The notes below the pieces were generated by a model. The model had not been told where the DNA came from. It was given only the letters and a program-made list of their open reading frames with translations, and searched no databases. 64,000 nt of DNA from Lederbergia galactosidilytica (lineage in GTDB: Bacteria; Bacillota; Bacilli; Bacillales; Bacillaceae_C): NCBI RefSeq assembly GCF_017873565.1, contig NZ_JAGGKH010000009.1:1-64000 (forward strand). Reading direction: 5' to 3'. The position numbers and the translations under genes were made by a program. Position 1 is the stretch's first letter. Each line of letters opens with the position of its first letter. Positions 8,071-17,009 of the stretch are shown here, one piece after another.

Positions 8071-8924
8071 TGATACATGTGAATGGTGTAGATTATTTCT
8101 ATAAGATCCAAGGGAGTGGGCCACCTCTATTAGTTTTACATGGCTTTACGGGGGATCATTCAACTTGGAGTGATTTTGCTGAATGGATGCAAGATCATTA
8201 TACGATACTCAGCCTTGATCTACTAGGTCATGGAAAAACAAGTGCCCCCATTCATTGCGATCGTTATGAGATAAAACAAATAGCGAATGATCTAGCAACT
8301 ATTTTAACGGAGTTAAAGCTGGAAAAAGTTCATTTGCTCGGCTATTCAATGGGAGGAAGATTAGCGTTGACTTTCGCGATTCTTTTTCCTGAGAAAGTAA
8401 TAAGTCTAATTCTAGAAAGTGCATCACCAGGATTAGCCTCACAAGAAGAAAGAGACGCCCGAATTTATCAAGATGAAGAATTAGCGCAAATGATTGAAAA
8501 AAAAGGTATTAAGCCATTTGTCGATTATTGGCAGAATATCCCTCTATTTTCGACACAGAAAAATTTACCAAAAGCTATTCAGGAAAAAATTCGCGAGCAA
8601 CGCTTGCAACAAAATTCATTGGGGCTTGCTTGCAGCCTACGAGGGATGGGGACAGGGCGACAACCTTCATGGTGGCCCAATTTAAACACTTTGATGATAC
8701 CTGTGCAATTGATCTGTGGAGGCAAGGATCCGAAGTTTTTCCGGATTGCGAAAGATATGATAAAAGTAGTCCCAAATGCGAAAATGACGGAAGTCCCACA
8801 TGCTGGCCATGCAATTCATGTGGAGGATTTAAAAAGTTTTGGTACAATAGTAAAAGAGTTTCTATTAAATCTTGAAGGGAGTTTAGAAGATGACGATTCA
8901 ATGGACAAGCAAAAAAGAATATGA
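8067..8924 (+). CDS. menH: SHCHC synthase MenH (alpha/beta hydrolase)
   Basis: A 285-residue alpha/beta hydrolase-fold lyase that eliminates pyruvate from SEPHCHC. The nucleophile elbow GYSMGG is near residues 92-97, the oxyanion segment LHGFTGDH near 30, the acid in GGKDPKF and the histidine in PHAGHAIH near the end. I place the start at ATG 8067, which overlaps the menD stop; an open frame extends upstream to 8016 but that part lies inside menD. ATG 8070 is equally possible. The last 35 bases overlap menB, giving a slightly long C-terminus. Confidence 0.9.
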   Translation: MMIHVNGVDYFYKIQGSGPPLLVLHGFTGDHSTWSDFAEWMQDHYTILSLDLLGHGKTSAPIHCDRYEIKQIANDLATILTELKLEKVHLLGYSMGGRLALTFAILFPEKVISLILESASPGLASQEERDARIYQDEELAQMIEKKGIKPFVDYWQNIPLFSTQKNLPKAIQEKIREQRLQQNSLGLACSLRGMGTGRQPSWWPNLNTLMIPVQLICGGKDPKFFRIAKDMIKVVPNAKMTEVPHAGHAIHVEDLKSFGTIVKEFLLNLEGSLEDDDSMDKQKRI

Positions 8925-9708
8925 AGATATTTTATATGAAACATATAATGGCATTGCTAAAATTACGATCAATCGACCTCATGTACATAATGCATTCAGG
9001 CCGGAAACCGTGTCAGAACTTATGGATGCTTTTGCCTATGCCCGTGATGACAAAGAAGTTGGTGTGATTATCTTAACAGGAGCAGGGGAGAAAGCGTTCT
9101 GCTCAGGTGGAGATCAGAAAGTACGAGGACATGGTGGTTATGTAGGTGGAGATAATATTCCCCGCTTAAATGTTCTTGATCTCCAAAGACTTATTCGTGT
9201 AATTCCAAAACCAGTCGTTGCCATGGTTGCCGGCTATGCAATTGGTGGCGGACATGTTCTTCATGTTGTTTGTGACCTAACGATCGCTGCTGATAACGCT
9301 GTGTTTGGCCAAACTGGTCCAAATGTGGGAAGTTTTGATGCTGGATATGGCTCAGGCTATTTAGCTCGCATCGTTGGACATAAGAAAGCGAAAGAAATAT
9401 GGTTCCTTTGCCGCCAATACAATGCACAAGAAGCACTAGATATGGGCTTAGTTAATACAGTAGTACCACTTGATCAATTAGAGGCAGAAACGGTGAAATG
9501 GTGCGAAGAAATGCTTGAGAAAAGCCCAACTGCTTTACGTTTCCTAAAAGCAGCATTCAATGCTGACACCGACGGTTTAGCGGGTCTCCAACAACTAGCT
9601 GGAGACGCTACTTTGCTTTATTACACAACAGATGAAGCTAAAGAAGGTCGCGATGCTTTTAAAGAAAAACGTAAACCAGACTTTGATCAATTCCCACGTT
9701 TTCCTTAA
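8890..9708 (+). CDS. menB: 1,4-dihydroxy-2-naphthoyl-CoA synthase MenB
   Basis: A 272-residue crotonase-superfamily enzyme that cyclises o-succinylbenzoyl-CoA. Typical segments: [16 protein letters not shown] near residue 77 and [18 protein letters not shown] near 140, both diagnostic of MenB within the crotonases; the C-terminal FDQFPRFP is also typical. GAAGGGAG precedes ATG 8890. It overlaps the end of menH and is followed at once by a strong terminator, so menE and menC need their own promoter or readthrough. Confidence 0.96.
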   Translation: MTIQWTSKKEYEDILYETYNGIAKITINRPHVHNAFRPETVSELMDAFAYARDDKEVGVIILTGAGEKAFCSGGDQKVRGHGGYVGGDNIPRLNVLDLQRLIRVIPKPVVAMVAGYAIGGGHVLHVVCDLTIAADNAVFGQTGPNVGSFDAGYGSGYLARIVGHKKAKEIWFLCRQYNAQEALDMGLVNTVVPLDQLEAETVKWCEEMLEKSPTALRFLKAAFNADTDGLAGLQQLAGDATLLYYTTDEAKEGRDAFKEKRKPDFDQFPRFP

Positions 9709-9720
9709 TCGTTGTAATCA

Positions 9721-9751
9721 GACTTGGTGGCATGCCACCAAGTCTTTCTTT
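9721..9751 (+). terminator. Terminator after menB
   Basis: Perfect palindromic stem GACTTGGTGGCATGCCACCAAGTC followed by TTTCTTT. It divides the men cluster into menFDHB and menEC. Confidence 0.9.
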
Positions 9752-9913
9752 AAGAAAAAAGACTATATAATAGGGATACAGTTTGAAACTATCATAGCCC
9801 ATTCTTATCATTTATTACCATGCCGAGGTTCGTGGACAATTCTTAGAGCTCAAAACTAAGTGAAAAAGTCCAAAAAGATCTTAAGAGCCATTTTATGAAC
9901 CCGAAATCATGAA

Positions 9914-10438
9914 GGTGGGAAGACTCCGAAAAGGGAGCATAGAGTCCTTGTATGTACGCGAAACTGGTGGGAAGACTCCGAAAAGGGAACATAGAGTCCT
10001 TGTATGTACGCGAAACTGGTGAGAAGACTCCGAAAAGGGAACATAGAGCCCTTGTATGTACGCGAAACTGGTGAGAAGACTCCGAAAAGGGAACATAGAG
10101 CCCTTGTATGTACGCGAAACTGGTGGGAAGACTCCGAAAAGGGAACATAGAGTCTTTGTATGTACGCGAAACCAGTGAGAAGACTCCGAAAAGGGAACAT
10201 AGAGCCCTTGTATGTACGCGAAACTGGTGAGAAGACTCCGAAAAGGGAACATAGAGCCCTTGTATGTACGCGAAACTGGTGGGAAGACTCCGAAAAGGGA
10301 ACATAGAGTCTTTGTATGTACGCGAAACCAGTGGGAAGACTCCGAAAAGGGAACATAGAGTTTTTGTATGTACGCGAAACCAGTGGGAAGACTCCGAAAA
10401 GGGAACATAGAGTCTTTGTATGTACGCGAAACCAATAG
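9914..10438. repeat. Tandem array, 10 units of 52 bp, between menB and menE
   Basis: Ten head-to-tail units begin (at GAAGACTCCG) at 9919, 9971, 10023, 10075, 10127, 10179, 10231, 10283, 10335 and 10387, exactly 52 bases apart. Units carry GAAGACTCCGAAAAGGGAAC, CATAGAG, TTGTATGTACGCGAAAC and differ at only a few positions (e.g. GAGTCC/GAGCCC/GAGTCT; CTGGTGGG/CCAGTGAG). Because 52 is not a multiple of three, the minus strand is open in all three frames and encodes the same artefactual peptide; I do not regard it as coding. The remaining 10441-10626 has no recognised feature and must hold the menE promoter. Confidence 0.95.
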
Positions 10439-10635
10439 GAAAAATCCATGGGATTCATAGAAACCTTGTATAATCTGAACACAAGGAGAGAAATTCAAAG
10501 AAGATCTATGATGTTCCGGTAAAAACGAGGCTATGTCTTAGAAAGCAATACTTATCATTAAAAAACAGGAAATCCCCCATTATAGTCGTTATGAAAAAGC
10601 AATCCAAGATTTTTTACAGAAAGTGAGTGAAAACA

Positions 10636-12123
10636 ATGGGAGAGAGGATCCCTAATTGGCTTTTACAACGAAGTCATATTAGCCCCAATAAATCCGCATT
10701 AATATTTGAGGATCAAGTATGGACCTTTCGAGAAATGCAGGAAATCGTCCAAGATTTACAAGAAAAGCTGATGACATGTTTAAAAAAACAGGATCGCCGT
10801 GTCGCGATTTTAATGAAAAACCATCCAAAAATGGTGTGGTTGATTCATGCCCTTCAGCAGCTGGAAATTGAAACGGTCTTTTTAAATCACCGTTTAACAC
10901 CAGCCGAATTAGGGTTTCAATTGCGGGATAGTCAAGTGGAACTGCTTTTTTATGATGTGACTTTGGCAGAGATTGCGAATGAACTCTACGCTGAAAATCC
11001 TCAACTTCGGATATATTCAACTACCCAATATGAAGAATTCCCCAATCAGCAACTAAAAAGCAGAGCTGAGTATGATCTAGCAGCAATTTGCTCGATTATG
11101 TATACCTCAGGTACGACAGGCAAGCCAAAAGGAGTTCAGCAAACCTATGGAAATCATTGGTGGAGCGCCATCGGTTCCTCCCTTAATCTAGGCCTGCAAT
11201 CCAATGATTCATGGCTTTGTGCTGTTCCACTTTTTCATATTAGTGGTCTTTCTATTTTAATGAGAAGTGTTATTTATGGGATGCCTGTTTATTTAATGGA
11301 ACAATTTGATGAGGAAAAAGCCAATACTCTGCTTCAATCAGGGCAAGTGACGATTATGTCCGTTGTTACCGCTATGCTAAGCCGCATGCTTGAGACACTC
11401 GGCACAAACACCTATCATACTCATTTTCGCTGTATGTTACTCGGGGGAGGACCGGCCCCATTGCCACTTTTGGAGCGCTGTGTTGAAAAGGAGATTCCTG
11501 TGTTTCAATCGTATGGCATGACAGAAACATCATCACAAATTGCGACCTTAAGTCCAGAGGATGCTTTTAAAAAATTAGGTTCAGCAGGGAAGGCACTGTT
11601 TCCAGCGCAAATACGGATTATAGATCAAAATGGACAAGAAGCCAAGGCGGAAGAACCTGGGGAGATTCAATTAAAAGGTCCGAATATTACCAGTGGATAT
11701 CTGGCTCGGCCTGAAGCCAATCAAACCTCTTTCGAACAAGGCTGGTTCAAAACAGGGGATATCGGTTATCTTGATGAAGAAGGGTTTTTATATGTATTAG
11801 ACCGGCGCTCAGATTTAATTATTTCGGGGGGAGAAAATATTTATCCAGCTGAAATTGAGGAAGTGCTTATAGGACATGACGCCGTTAGGGAGGCTGGTGT
11901 TACAGGGGGAAAAGATGAAATCTGGGGACAAGTGCCTTATGCTTTTGTCGTTATGAGAAAGCCTATTTCAGAGGCAGAGCTCATTCAATTTTGTCGTACT
12001 CACCTAGCGGCATATAAAGTTCCGAAAAAAATAATGAAAGTTGAAACTTTACCAAGGAATGCCTCCAATAAATTATTGCGGCGCAAGCTATTAGAATTTC
12101 TAGAAGAGGAGAAACATTCATGA
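10636..12123 (+). CDS. menE: o-succinylbenzoate--CoA ligase MenE
   Basis: A 495-residue adenylate-forming enzyme (ANL superfamily) that activates o-succinylbenzoate to its CoA thioester. The AMP-binding P-loop YTSGTTGKPKG is near residues 156-166, YGMTETSS near 300, and the hinge GYLDEEGFLYVLDRRSD with SGGENIYPAEIEEV near 378-410. The start is uncertain: ATG 10636 aligns best with homologues (GERIPNWLLQR), while an in-frame GTG at 10627 is also open; neither has a strong Shine-Dalgarno. It overlaps menC by 4 bases. It is separated from menB by a terminator and tandem array, unlike the compact arrangement known in B. subtilis. Confidence 0.94.
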   Translation: MGERIPNWLLQRSHISPNKSALIFEDQVWTFREMQEIVQDLQEKLMTCLKKQDRRVAILMKNHPKMVWLIHALQQLEIETVFLNHRLTPAELGFQLRDSQVELLFYDVTLAEIANELYAENPQLRIYSTTQYEEFPNQQLKSRAEYDLAAICSIMYTSGTTGKPKGVQQTYGNHWWSAIGSSLNLGLQSNDSWLCAVPLFHISGLSILMRSVIYGMPVYLMEQFDEEKANTLLQSGQVTIMSVVTAMLSRMLETLGTNTYHTHFRCMLLGGGPAPLPLLERCVEKEIPVFQSYGMTETSSQIATLSPEDAFKKLGSAGKALFPAQIRIIDQNGQEAKAEEPGEIQLKGPNITSGYLARPEANQTSFEQGWFKTGDIGYLDEEGFLYVLDRRSDLIISGGENIYPAEIEEVLIGHDAVREAGVTGGKDEIWGQVPYAFVVMRKPISEAELIQFCRTHLAAYKVPKKIMKVETLPRNASNKLLRRKLLEFLEEEKHS

Positions 12124-13226
12124 TCGATATAGAAAAAGCACAGGTCTCTATTGTCTCCATCCCATTAAAAAAGCCTTTTTCCACCCATTTGGGAGTAGTG
12201 CGCGAGCGGGAAGCGATCATGATAGAATTATGGGATCGTGAAGGTGAGGTTGGTTATGGAGAAACAGTTGCGTTTTCTTCACCTTGGTATACCGAAGAAA
12301 CAGTGAAAACTGCTTATCATATACAAAAAGATTTTATTTTACCAATGGTCCTGAAAAAAAAGTTTGCTCATCCACGGGAATTTGCTTGTGAATTTTCCAG
12401 CCTAAGGGGAAATCCAATGGCCAAAAGTGGAGTTGAAACAGCATTATGGGATTTGTACGCCAAAAAACAAGGGCAGTCTCTTTCTAGGATACTTGGCGGG
12501 ACGCGTAATGAAGTGCGGGCTGGAGCGGTTGTGGCTACACAGGATGTCACAGAGGCTCTAAAACAGATTGAGCAGTTTACTGAACAAGGGTTTGAACGCA
12601 TGAAATTAAAGATTAGTCCAGCCAATGACCGCCAATTTATCCAGGCGATCAGAAAGGAGTACCCAAAAACTCCTTTAATGGTTGATGCTAATTCCGCTTA
12701 TACATTGGAGGATATTGACCAACTCCGTGCATTGGATGAATTTGAACTGCTCATGATTGAGCAACCCCTTGGAACAACAGATATCGTTGAACACGCTATT
12801 TTACAAAAGCAAATCAACACGCCAATTTGCTTAGATGAAAGCATTACAAATGTTCATGATGCGAAAAGTGCGATTCAACTAGGCAGTTGCCAAATTATTA
12901 ATATCAAAATCGGCCGTGTTGGGGGACTCGCGATTGCCAAACAAATTCATGACCTTTGCCAAGAACATCAGCTCCAAGCCTGGTGTGGAGGCATGATTGA
13001 ATTTGGTATTTCGAAAGCTTATAACTTAGCTTTAGCTTCTCTTCCAGGCTTCACTCTCCCAGGCGATCTCTCATCTTCCACCCACTATTGGCAAGAAGAT
13101 ATTATCACGCCCGCGATTGAAATGGAGCAAGGAAAAATCTCTGTTCCCACTGTGCCAGGGCTTGGTTTTTCCATAAATGAACGTCGATTTGACGAAGTAT
13201 GTGTACATAAAGAAATGATCAAGTAA
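12120..13226 (+). CDS. menC: o-succinylbenzoate synthase MenC
   Basis: A 368-residue enolase-superfamily dehydratase that converts SHCHC to o-succinylbenzoate. The catalytic lysine lies in MKLKIS near residue 163; metal ligands lie in VDANSAY (near 188), EQPLG (near 215) and LDESI (near 240); the second lysine lies in NIKIGRVGG near 263. It is translationally coupled to menE (ATGA overlap, with AGAGGAG upstream). With menF, D, H, B, E and A in this window, the chorismate-to-demethylmenaquinone route is nearly complete; only the final methyltransferase and the hydrolase for DHNA-CoA are elsewhere. Confidence 0.95.
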   Translation: MIDIEKAQVSIVSIPLKKPFSTHLGVVREREAIMIELWDREGEVGYGETVAFSSPWYTEETVKTAYHIQKDFILPMVLKKKFAHPREFACEFSSLRGNPMAKSGVETALWDLYAKKQGQSLSRILGGTRNEVRAGAVVATQDVTEALKQIEQFTEQGFERMKLKISPANDRQFIQAIRKEYPKTPLMVDANSAYTLEDIDQLRALDEFELLMIEQPLGTTDIVEHAILQKQINTPICLDESITNVHDAKSAIQLGSCQIINIKIGRVGGLAIAKQIHDLCQEHQLQAWCGGMIEFGISKAYNLALASLPGFTLPGDLSSSTHYWQEDIITPAIEMEQGKISVPTVPGLGFSINERRFDEVCVHKEMIK

Positions 13227-13258
13227 AAACCCGAGCAAAAGTTTCTTTGCTCGGGTTG
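13226..13258. terminator. Hairpin between menC and the znuA-type gene
   Basis: Stem AACCCGAGCAAA/TTTGCTCGGGTT. The T-run (GGGTTTTTAC) is on the minus strand, so it looks mainly like a terminator for minus-strand transcription, with menC ending on its other flank. Confidence 0.7.
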
Positions 13259-13285
13259 GAGGGCAAGGACTTAAGCCGTTGCTTC

Positions 13286-13408
13286 TTATCTCTTCTTAAA
13301 TGTCTGACAATCTGTTTCTTCTTCAGATGCTGCTTTTTTACCGTGTTGACTAACGACATAAATGCGATCAGCACTACATTGATTTTCAGCTTTCCAATAA
13401 TGGTAATT
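13286..13408 (-). pseudogene. Headless small-protein reading frame next to a repeat
   Basis: On the minus strand a 40-codon frame reads NYHYWKAENQCSAD, RIYVVSQHGKKAAS, then EEETDCQTFKKR and stop. The composition is protein-like, but there is no start codon, and the frame is closed by TAA exactly where a dispersed three-helix repeat begins (13411). I interpret it as the 3' part of a small gene cut by the repeat. I do not recognise the family. Confidence 0.3.
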
Positions 13409-13410
13409 TT

Positions 13411-13470
13411 AGGCCCACACGATGTGGGTCACAAAGGCGTTGCGGCAGGATGTCGCTTATTTAGCCTTTG
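13411..13470 (-). repeat. Three-helix repeat, copy E
   Basis: Read on the minus strand: outer stem CAAAGGC/GCCTTTG enclosing the inner hairpin GCGACATCCTGCCGC, then TGA and a second hairpin CCCACATCGTGTGGG. The layout is the same as copies at 57111, 57189, 58094 and 61574, but with different stem sequences. Confidence 0.75.
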
Positions 13471-13487
13471 ATCCTTAAGAGAAACAT

Positions 13488-14423
13488 TTATTGGTTCAAA
13501 GCTTTTTCTAAGTTTGTTAAATTTTTCTCCATTAAAGTAAAATATGTTTCATCATTTTTGAGATCATCTTCTGTCAATACAGCTAAATTATGAATAGGCA
13601 GCAGTTCAGTCCCGGTTTCCTTTTGGATAATTTCAGCAAGATCGGAATTTATATTTTGCTCAGCAAAAATATAAGGGACCTTTTCTTCATTTATTGTATC
13701 GACGATTGCTTGTAGTTTCTTTTGTGAAGGTTCTTCTGTAGAAGAAATACCGGCAATTGCAATTTGTTCAAGTCCGTAGCGACTTTCCCAATAACTATAA
13801 GCTTTATGTGCGACAACAAATTGTTTTCGTTTTGCTTGCTTTGCCATCGAAGCAAAATCTTGGTCAAGCTGCTCTAAGTCAGTGGCTAAAGCTTGAAAGT
13901 TTTCTTCATACTCCGCTTGATGGCCGGGATCTACTTCCGTTAATTGCTGTAAAATTTGTTCGGCCAATTCTTTTGCGTAAACTGGATCAATCCACAAATG
14001 CGGATTCACATCCCCATGATGATGTTCATCTTCATCATCCTGTTCAGTATGGTCCTTATGATCAACATCAATTTTTTCTCCAATGGCAGCAATATGGACA
14101 TCTTCATTTTTTAATGTGTTCTCCGCTTTTTGCGCAAAACCTTCCAAGCCATGGCCAATATAAAAAAATAAGTCGGCATCTGCTAGCTTCATCATATCTT
14201 TTTGGGAAGGCTCAAACGTATGTTCATCAGAGCCTGGAGGATAAATGGAATGCACAGAAACCTGTTCGCCACCAATTCTTTCTGTAAAATATTTTAACGG
14301 ATAAACCGTTGTATAAATGGTTAATTTGCCATCTTTATTTTTCTGTTGTTCATTTCCGCAAGCCCCTAATAGTAAAATAAAAATAGTGAATAGGACTAAA
14401 TAAATATATTTGTTTGTCTTCAT
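13488..14423 (-). CDS. znuA: Zinc ABC transporter substrate-binding lipoprotein (ZnuA/AdcA type)
   Basis: A 311-residue cluster 9 metal-binding lipoprotein that captures zinc (possibly manganese) outside the membrane for an ABC importer. Signal peptide with lipobox LLGAC near residue 21. A His/Asp-rich mobile loop around residues 125-142 (DHKDHTEQDDEDEHHHGD) is typical of zinc rather than manganese binders; metal-ligand histidines are in DEHTFEPS, NPHLWIDP and VAHKAYSYW. GAGGAGGAAG precedes the ATG. No permease or ATPase gene is adjacent, so it is an orphan component here. A Zur-like site lies just upstream. Confidence 0.9.
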   Translation of the reverse strand: MKTNKYIYLVLFTIFILLLGACGNEQQKNKDGKLTIYTTVYPLKYFTERIGGEQVSVHSIYPPGSDEHTFEPSQKDMMKLADADLFFYIGHGLEGFAQKAENTLKNEDVHIAAIGEKIDVDHKDHTEQDDEDEHHHGDVNPHLWIDPVYAKELAEQILQQLTEVDPGHQAEYEENFQALATDLEQLDQDFASMAKQAKRKQFVVAHKAYSYWESRYGLEQIAIAGISSTEEPSQKKLQAIVDTINEEKVPYIFAEQNINSDLAEIIQKETGTELLPIHNLAVLTEDDLKNDETYFTLMEKNLTNLEKALNQ

Positions 14424-14442
14424 TTCTTCCTCCTCTCACCTT

Positions 14443-14463
14443 AATAAGAACGGTTACGATTTA
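14443..14463 (-). promoter_or_regulatory. Candidate Zur operator upstream of znuA
   Basis: The minus strand reads AAATCGTAACCGTTCTTATT about 20-40 bases before the znuA start. The left half AAATCGTAA matches the Bacillus Zur box exactly; the right half is degenerate, as it is in the ycdH site of B. subtilis as I remember it. Confidence 0.5.
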
Positions 14464-14574
14464 AGGTACGAAGAATAGCATAGCTGATTTTTACGAAAAA
14501 GGCAATATGTTTTTGAAAGTTCATGAAGGGAATTTTTGGGCAAGAACGAATAAATCCAGCCTTTTTCTTGAGTC

Positions 14575-14823
14575 TCATTCAGAATGCTGGTGCTTTACTT
14601 TATCTATTTTATCCGGGACAGGATCCATTCCACCTGGATGAAAAGGATGACATTTTCCAATCCGTTTAATCGTGAGCCAGCCACCACGAATCGCTCCAAA
14701 ACGTTGGATCGCTTCTAACCCATATTGCGAGCAAGTGGGATAAAAACGGCAGGTTGGGGGCTTTAAAGGTGAAATAAACTTGCGATAAAACCGGATAAGA
14801 TGTAAAAAGATTGATTTTAACAT
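14575..14823 (-). CDS. yidD: Membrane protein insertion efficiency factor YidD
   Basis: An 82-residue small protein with the diagnostic YidD core: [37 protein letters not shown] and [10 protein letters not shown]. An N-terminal amphipathic helix associates with the membrane, where the family assists YidC-dependent insertion. Three cysteines are conserved. It stands alone between znuA and a tandem array. Confidence 0.93.
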   Translation of the reverse strand: MLKSIFLHLIRFYRKFISPLKPPTCRFYPTCSQYGLEAIQRFGAIRGGWLTIKRIGKCHPFHPGGMDPVPDKIDKVKHQHSE

Positions 14824-15039
14824 ATAGTCTTCTTCTTTCTGAGATACTGTTTTAATATTAGTTTAACATATGATTTAAGAAGAAGGCGATTTCTACAATT
14901 TACTAAAAGCAGAGAGAAAAATGGATCAGCGAAAATTACTTGCATGGCAACCAGTTAAACATGTCTTGGGGCAAATTACCAAAGCGCATTTAAATATACA
15001 AATCATGCCTTTATGTGAATTAATCGATATTCCTAGGCG

Positions 15040-15363
15040 CAATGCAGTAAGGAAGTCGCGCAATCCCCAGGAAAGACGCGCAAAGCAGTAAGGAAGTCGT
15101 GCAATAGCCGGGAAAGAAGCGCAAAGCAGTAAGGAAGTCGCGCAATCCCCGGGAAAGACGCGCAATGCAGTAAGGAAGTCGCGCAATCCCCAGGAAAGAC
15201 GCGCAATGCAGTAAGGAAGTCGCGCAATCCCCAGGAAAGAGGCGCAATGCAGTAAGGAAGTCGCGCAATAGCCGGGAAAGAGGCGCAATGCAGTAAGGAA
15301 GTCGCGCAATCCCCAGGAAAGAAGCGCAATGCAGTAAGGAAGTCACGCAATACCCAGGAATGA
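15040..15363. repeat. Tandem array, 8 units of 41 bp, with CGCGCAAT core
   Basis: Units begin (at GCAGTAAGGAAGTC) at 15044, 15085, 15126, 15167, 15208, 15249, 15290 and 15331, a constant period of 41. Each holds GCAGTAAGGAAGTCGCGCAA followed by TCCCCAGGAAAGA or TAGCCGGGAAAGA. As 41 is not divisible by three, the minus strand stays open in all frames; the resulting ORFs are artefacts. The core GGAAGTCGCGCAAT also occurs in the array at 43678-44785. The rest of 14824-15039 holds nothing I recognise. Confidence 0.95.
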
Positions 15364-15399
15364 TCCGCTATAAAGTAATGAGGAGCTGTAATTCCCCTG

Positions 15400-15462
15400 G
15401 AAAAAACAAGAGCTTAAGACCATATGGAGATAAAAGTACAGCCCACTGGTCTTAAGCTCTAT
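15400..15462 (-). terminator. Terminator of the hydantoinase operon
   Basis: Long stem AGAGCTTAAGACCA/TGGTCTTAAGCTCT directly after the stop of the minus-strand gene; on that strand it is followed by TTGTTTTTT. Confidence 0.85.
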
Positions 15463-15464
15463 TT

Positions 15465-17009
15465 TTACAATTTCAATGGCCCCGCCGCTTTCACCCTAAC
15501 GAGGATCGCATTGCCGGGCATGTAGGCAAGGGGAAAGTCTTCTAATTGAATGATGTCAATTTTATCTGGATTGGCTCCTGCCTCAATCGCGGTTTCGATC
15601 GCCTCCGCCTTAGCTTCTTCAATGGCTTCTTGATGGGATTGATTGTCTAATGTATAAATCCGTTCAACGGTGCCGCTGATATCTCCAAGGGCCGCGCCAA
15701 TCGCATTGGCGACACCGGCATGGGCTGGACGAATGACCCGACTGGCTCCTTGTAAATCTTTGGGCATTAAAGACGCGCCACCACCAACTAAAACGACTGG
15801 TAAAGCTTCTGCACTTGTTTTCATTCGATCAATCGCTTGTTCCACCATCTCGACAAGATTAGGATAAATCGCATCAATTGGATAAGAATCAAGTCGTTCG
15901 CGTTTTGTTCCATCAATCGTCATAATGCCGGCACCAATCGCTACATCTGTTGCCGTTAATTCTTCGCCTCCAAAGACAATCGCTTTTTCGGTTAATTGAT
16001 GGCCGACACTATCAGGGCCAATTTTCCAAGCACCATCTTTAAAATGAATCCGAGTACCACCACCTAGACCGATCGAATAAATATCCGGCATCCGATAATT
16101 GGTGCGAACACCTCCGACTTCCACCGCGAGTGATGTTTGTCTTGGAAAGCTATTACTTAGCACACCAATATCGGTCGTTGTCCCGCCAATATCGACGACA
16201 ATGGCATTCGGCTCTTGCGAGAGATGAGCGGCACCACGAATCGAGTTTGTCGGTCCACAAGCAATCGTGAAAATTGGATACTTTTGGGCAAACTCATGCG
16301 TCATTAAGGTTCCATCATTTTGCCCCAAATAAATCTGTGCATGAATATCTTTATCTTGTAATGCTTGTTGAAAGCCTAATGTGACATGCTTAATTGTGTT
16401 CATTAAAGCTGCATTTAAAATTGTCGCATTTTCGCGTTCAATTAAACCAATCGAACCAATTTCACTTGATAGTGACAATGGAATACCTGGTAATTTTTTT
16501 TCTAAAAATGCAGCGACTTCCTTTTCCTGTTCATTTAAAACAGGGGAGAAGACACCAGATATGGCAATGGAATCAACGTTTCCACGAAATTGTTGGACAG
16601 CTTGTTCAAGTTCCTCATATTGAAGAGCCGCAATGGGGGTACCATCATATTCATACCCACCATGAACAAGCACTGTCGTTACTTGTAGGTTCTCAACTAA
16701 ATCCTCCGGCCAGCCGATCAAAGGAGGAACGGTTGTCCCAGAAGGTAAGCATAAGCGAATAATGCCTACTTTATTTAACGCCTTTCTTTCAACAATCGCA
16801 TTGGTGCAATGAGTTGTGCCTAGTGTTGCAACTTGAATTTCTTTTCCCTCGATCTTTGTTTCTGTTAGTAAGGCATCAATCGTCTTTTCTATTCCTGTAA
16901 AAATATCAGCAGTTGTCGCGTGTTTCGCACTGCCTAATACTTTATTATCTGTGTTTAAAAGAACACCATCTGTATTCGTTCCACCAACATCAATTCCGAG
17001 TCTAATCAT
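15465..17009 (-). CDS. Hydantoinase/oxoprolinase A-type ATPase
   Basis: A 514-residue member of the HyuA/hydantoinase_A family with an actin-like ATPase fold. The N-terminal phosphate motif GIDVGGTNTDGVLL (residues 5-18), VVDIGGTTTDIGVL near 270 and VGGGASLMPKDL near 410 are visible. Relatives hydrolyse cyclic amides (hydantoins, 5-oxoproline) with ATP, usually with a HyuB partner, which is absent here. It overlaps the upstream DUF917 gene by 4 bases and is the last gene of the operon. The substrate cannot be told from sequence. Confidence 0.85.
   Translation of the reverse strand: MIRLGIDVGGTNTDGVLLNTDNKVLGSAKHATTADIFTGIEKTIDALLTETKIEGKEIQVATLGTTHCTNAIVERKALNKVGIIRLCLPSGTTVPPLIGWPEDLVENLQVTTVLVHGGYEYDGTPIAALQYEELEQAVQQFRGNVDSIAISGVFSPVLNEQEKEVAAFLEKKLPGIPLSLSSEIGSIGLIERENATILNAALMNTIKHVTLGFQQALQDKDIHAQIYLGQNDGTLMTHEFAQKYPIFTIACGPTNSIRGAAHLSQEPNAIVVDIGGTTTDIGVLSNSFPRQTSLAVEVGGVRTNYRMPDIYSIGLGGGTRIHFKDGAWKIGPDSVGHQLTEKAIVFGGEELTATDVAIGAGIMTIDGTKRERLDSYPIDAIYPNLVEMVEQAIDRMKTSAEALPVVLVGGGASLMPKDLQGASRVIRPAHAGVANAIGAALGDISGTVERIYTLDNQSHQEAIEEAKAEAIETAIEAGANPDKIDIIQLEDFPLAYMPGNAILVRVKAAGPLKL

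Noticed and set aside
9843-10498. Three long overlapping minus-strand frames (150-200 residues) in the 52-bp array
   Set aside because: The period is not a multiple of three, so all frames stay open and give the same repeating peptide; there is no consistent ribosome binding site and the frames follow the array limits.
14926-15350. Three minus-strand frames of 105-127 residues in the 41-bp array
   Set aside because: Same artefact: repeat without stop codons in any frame; no start signals and no independent codon pattern.
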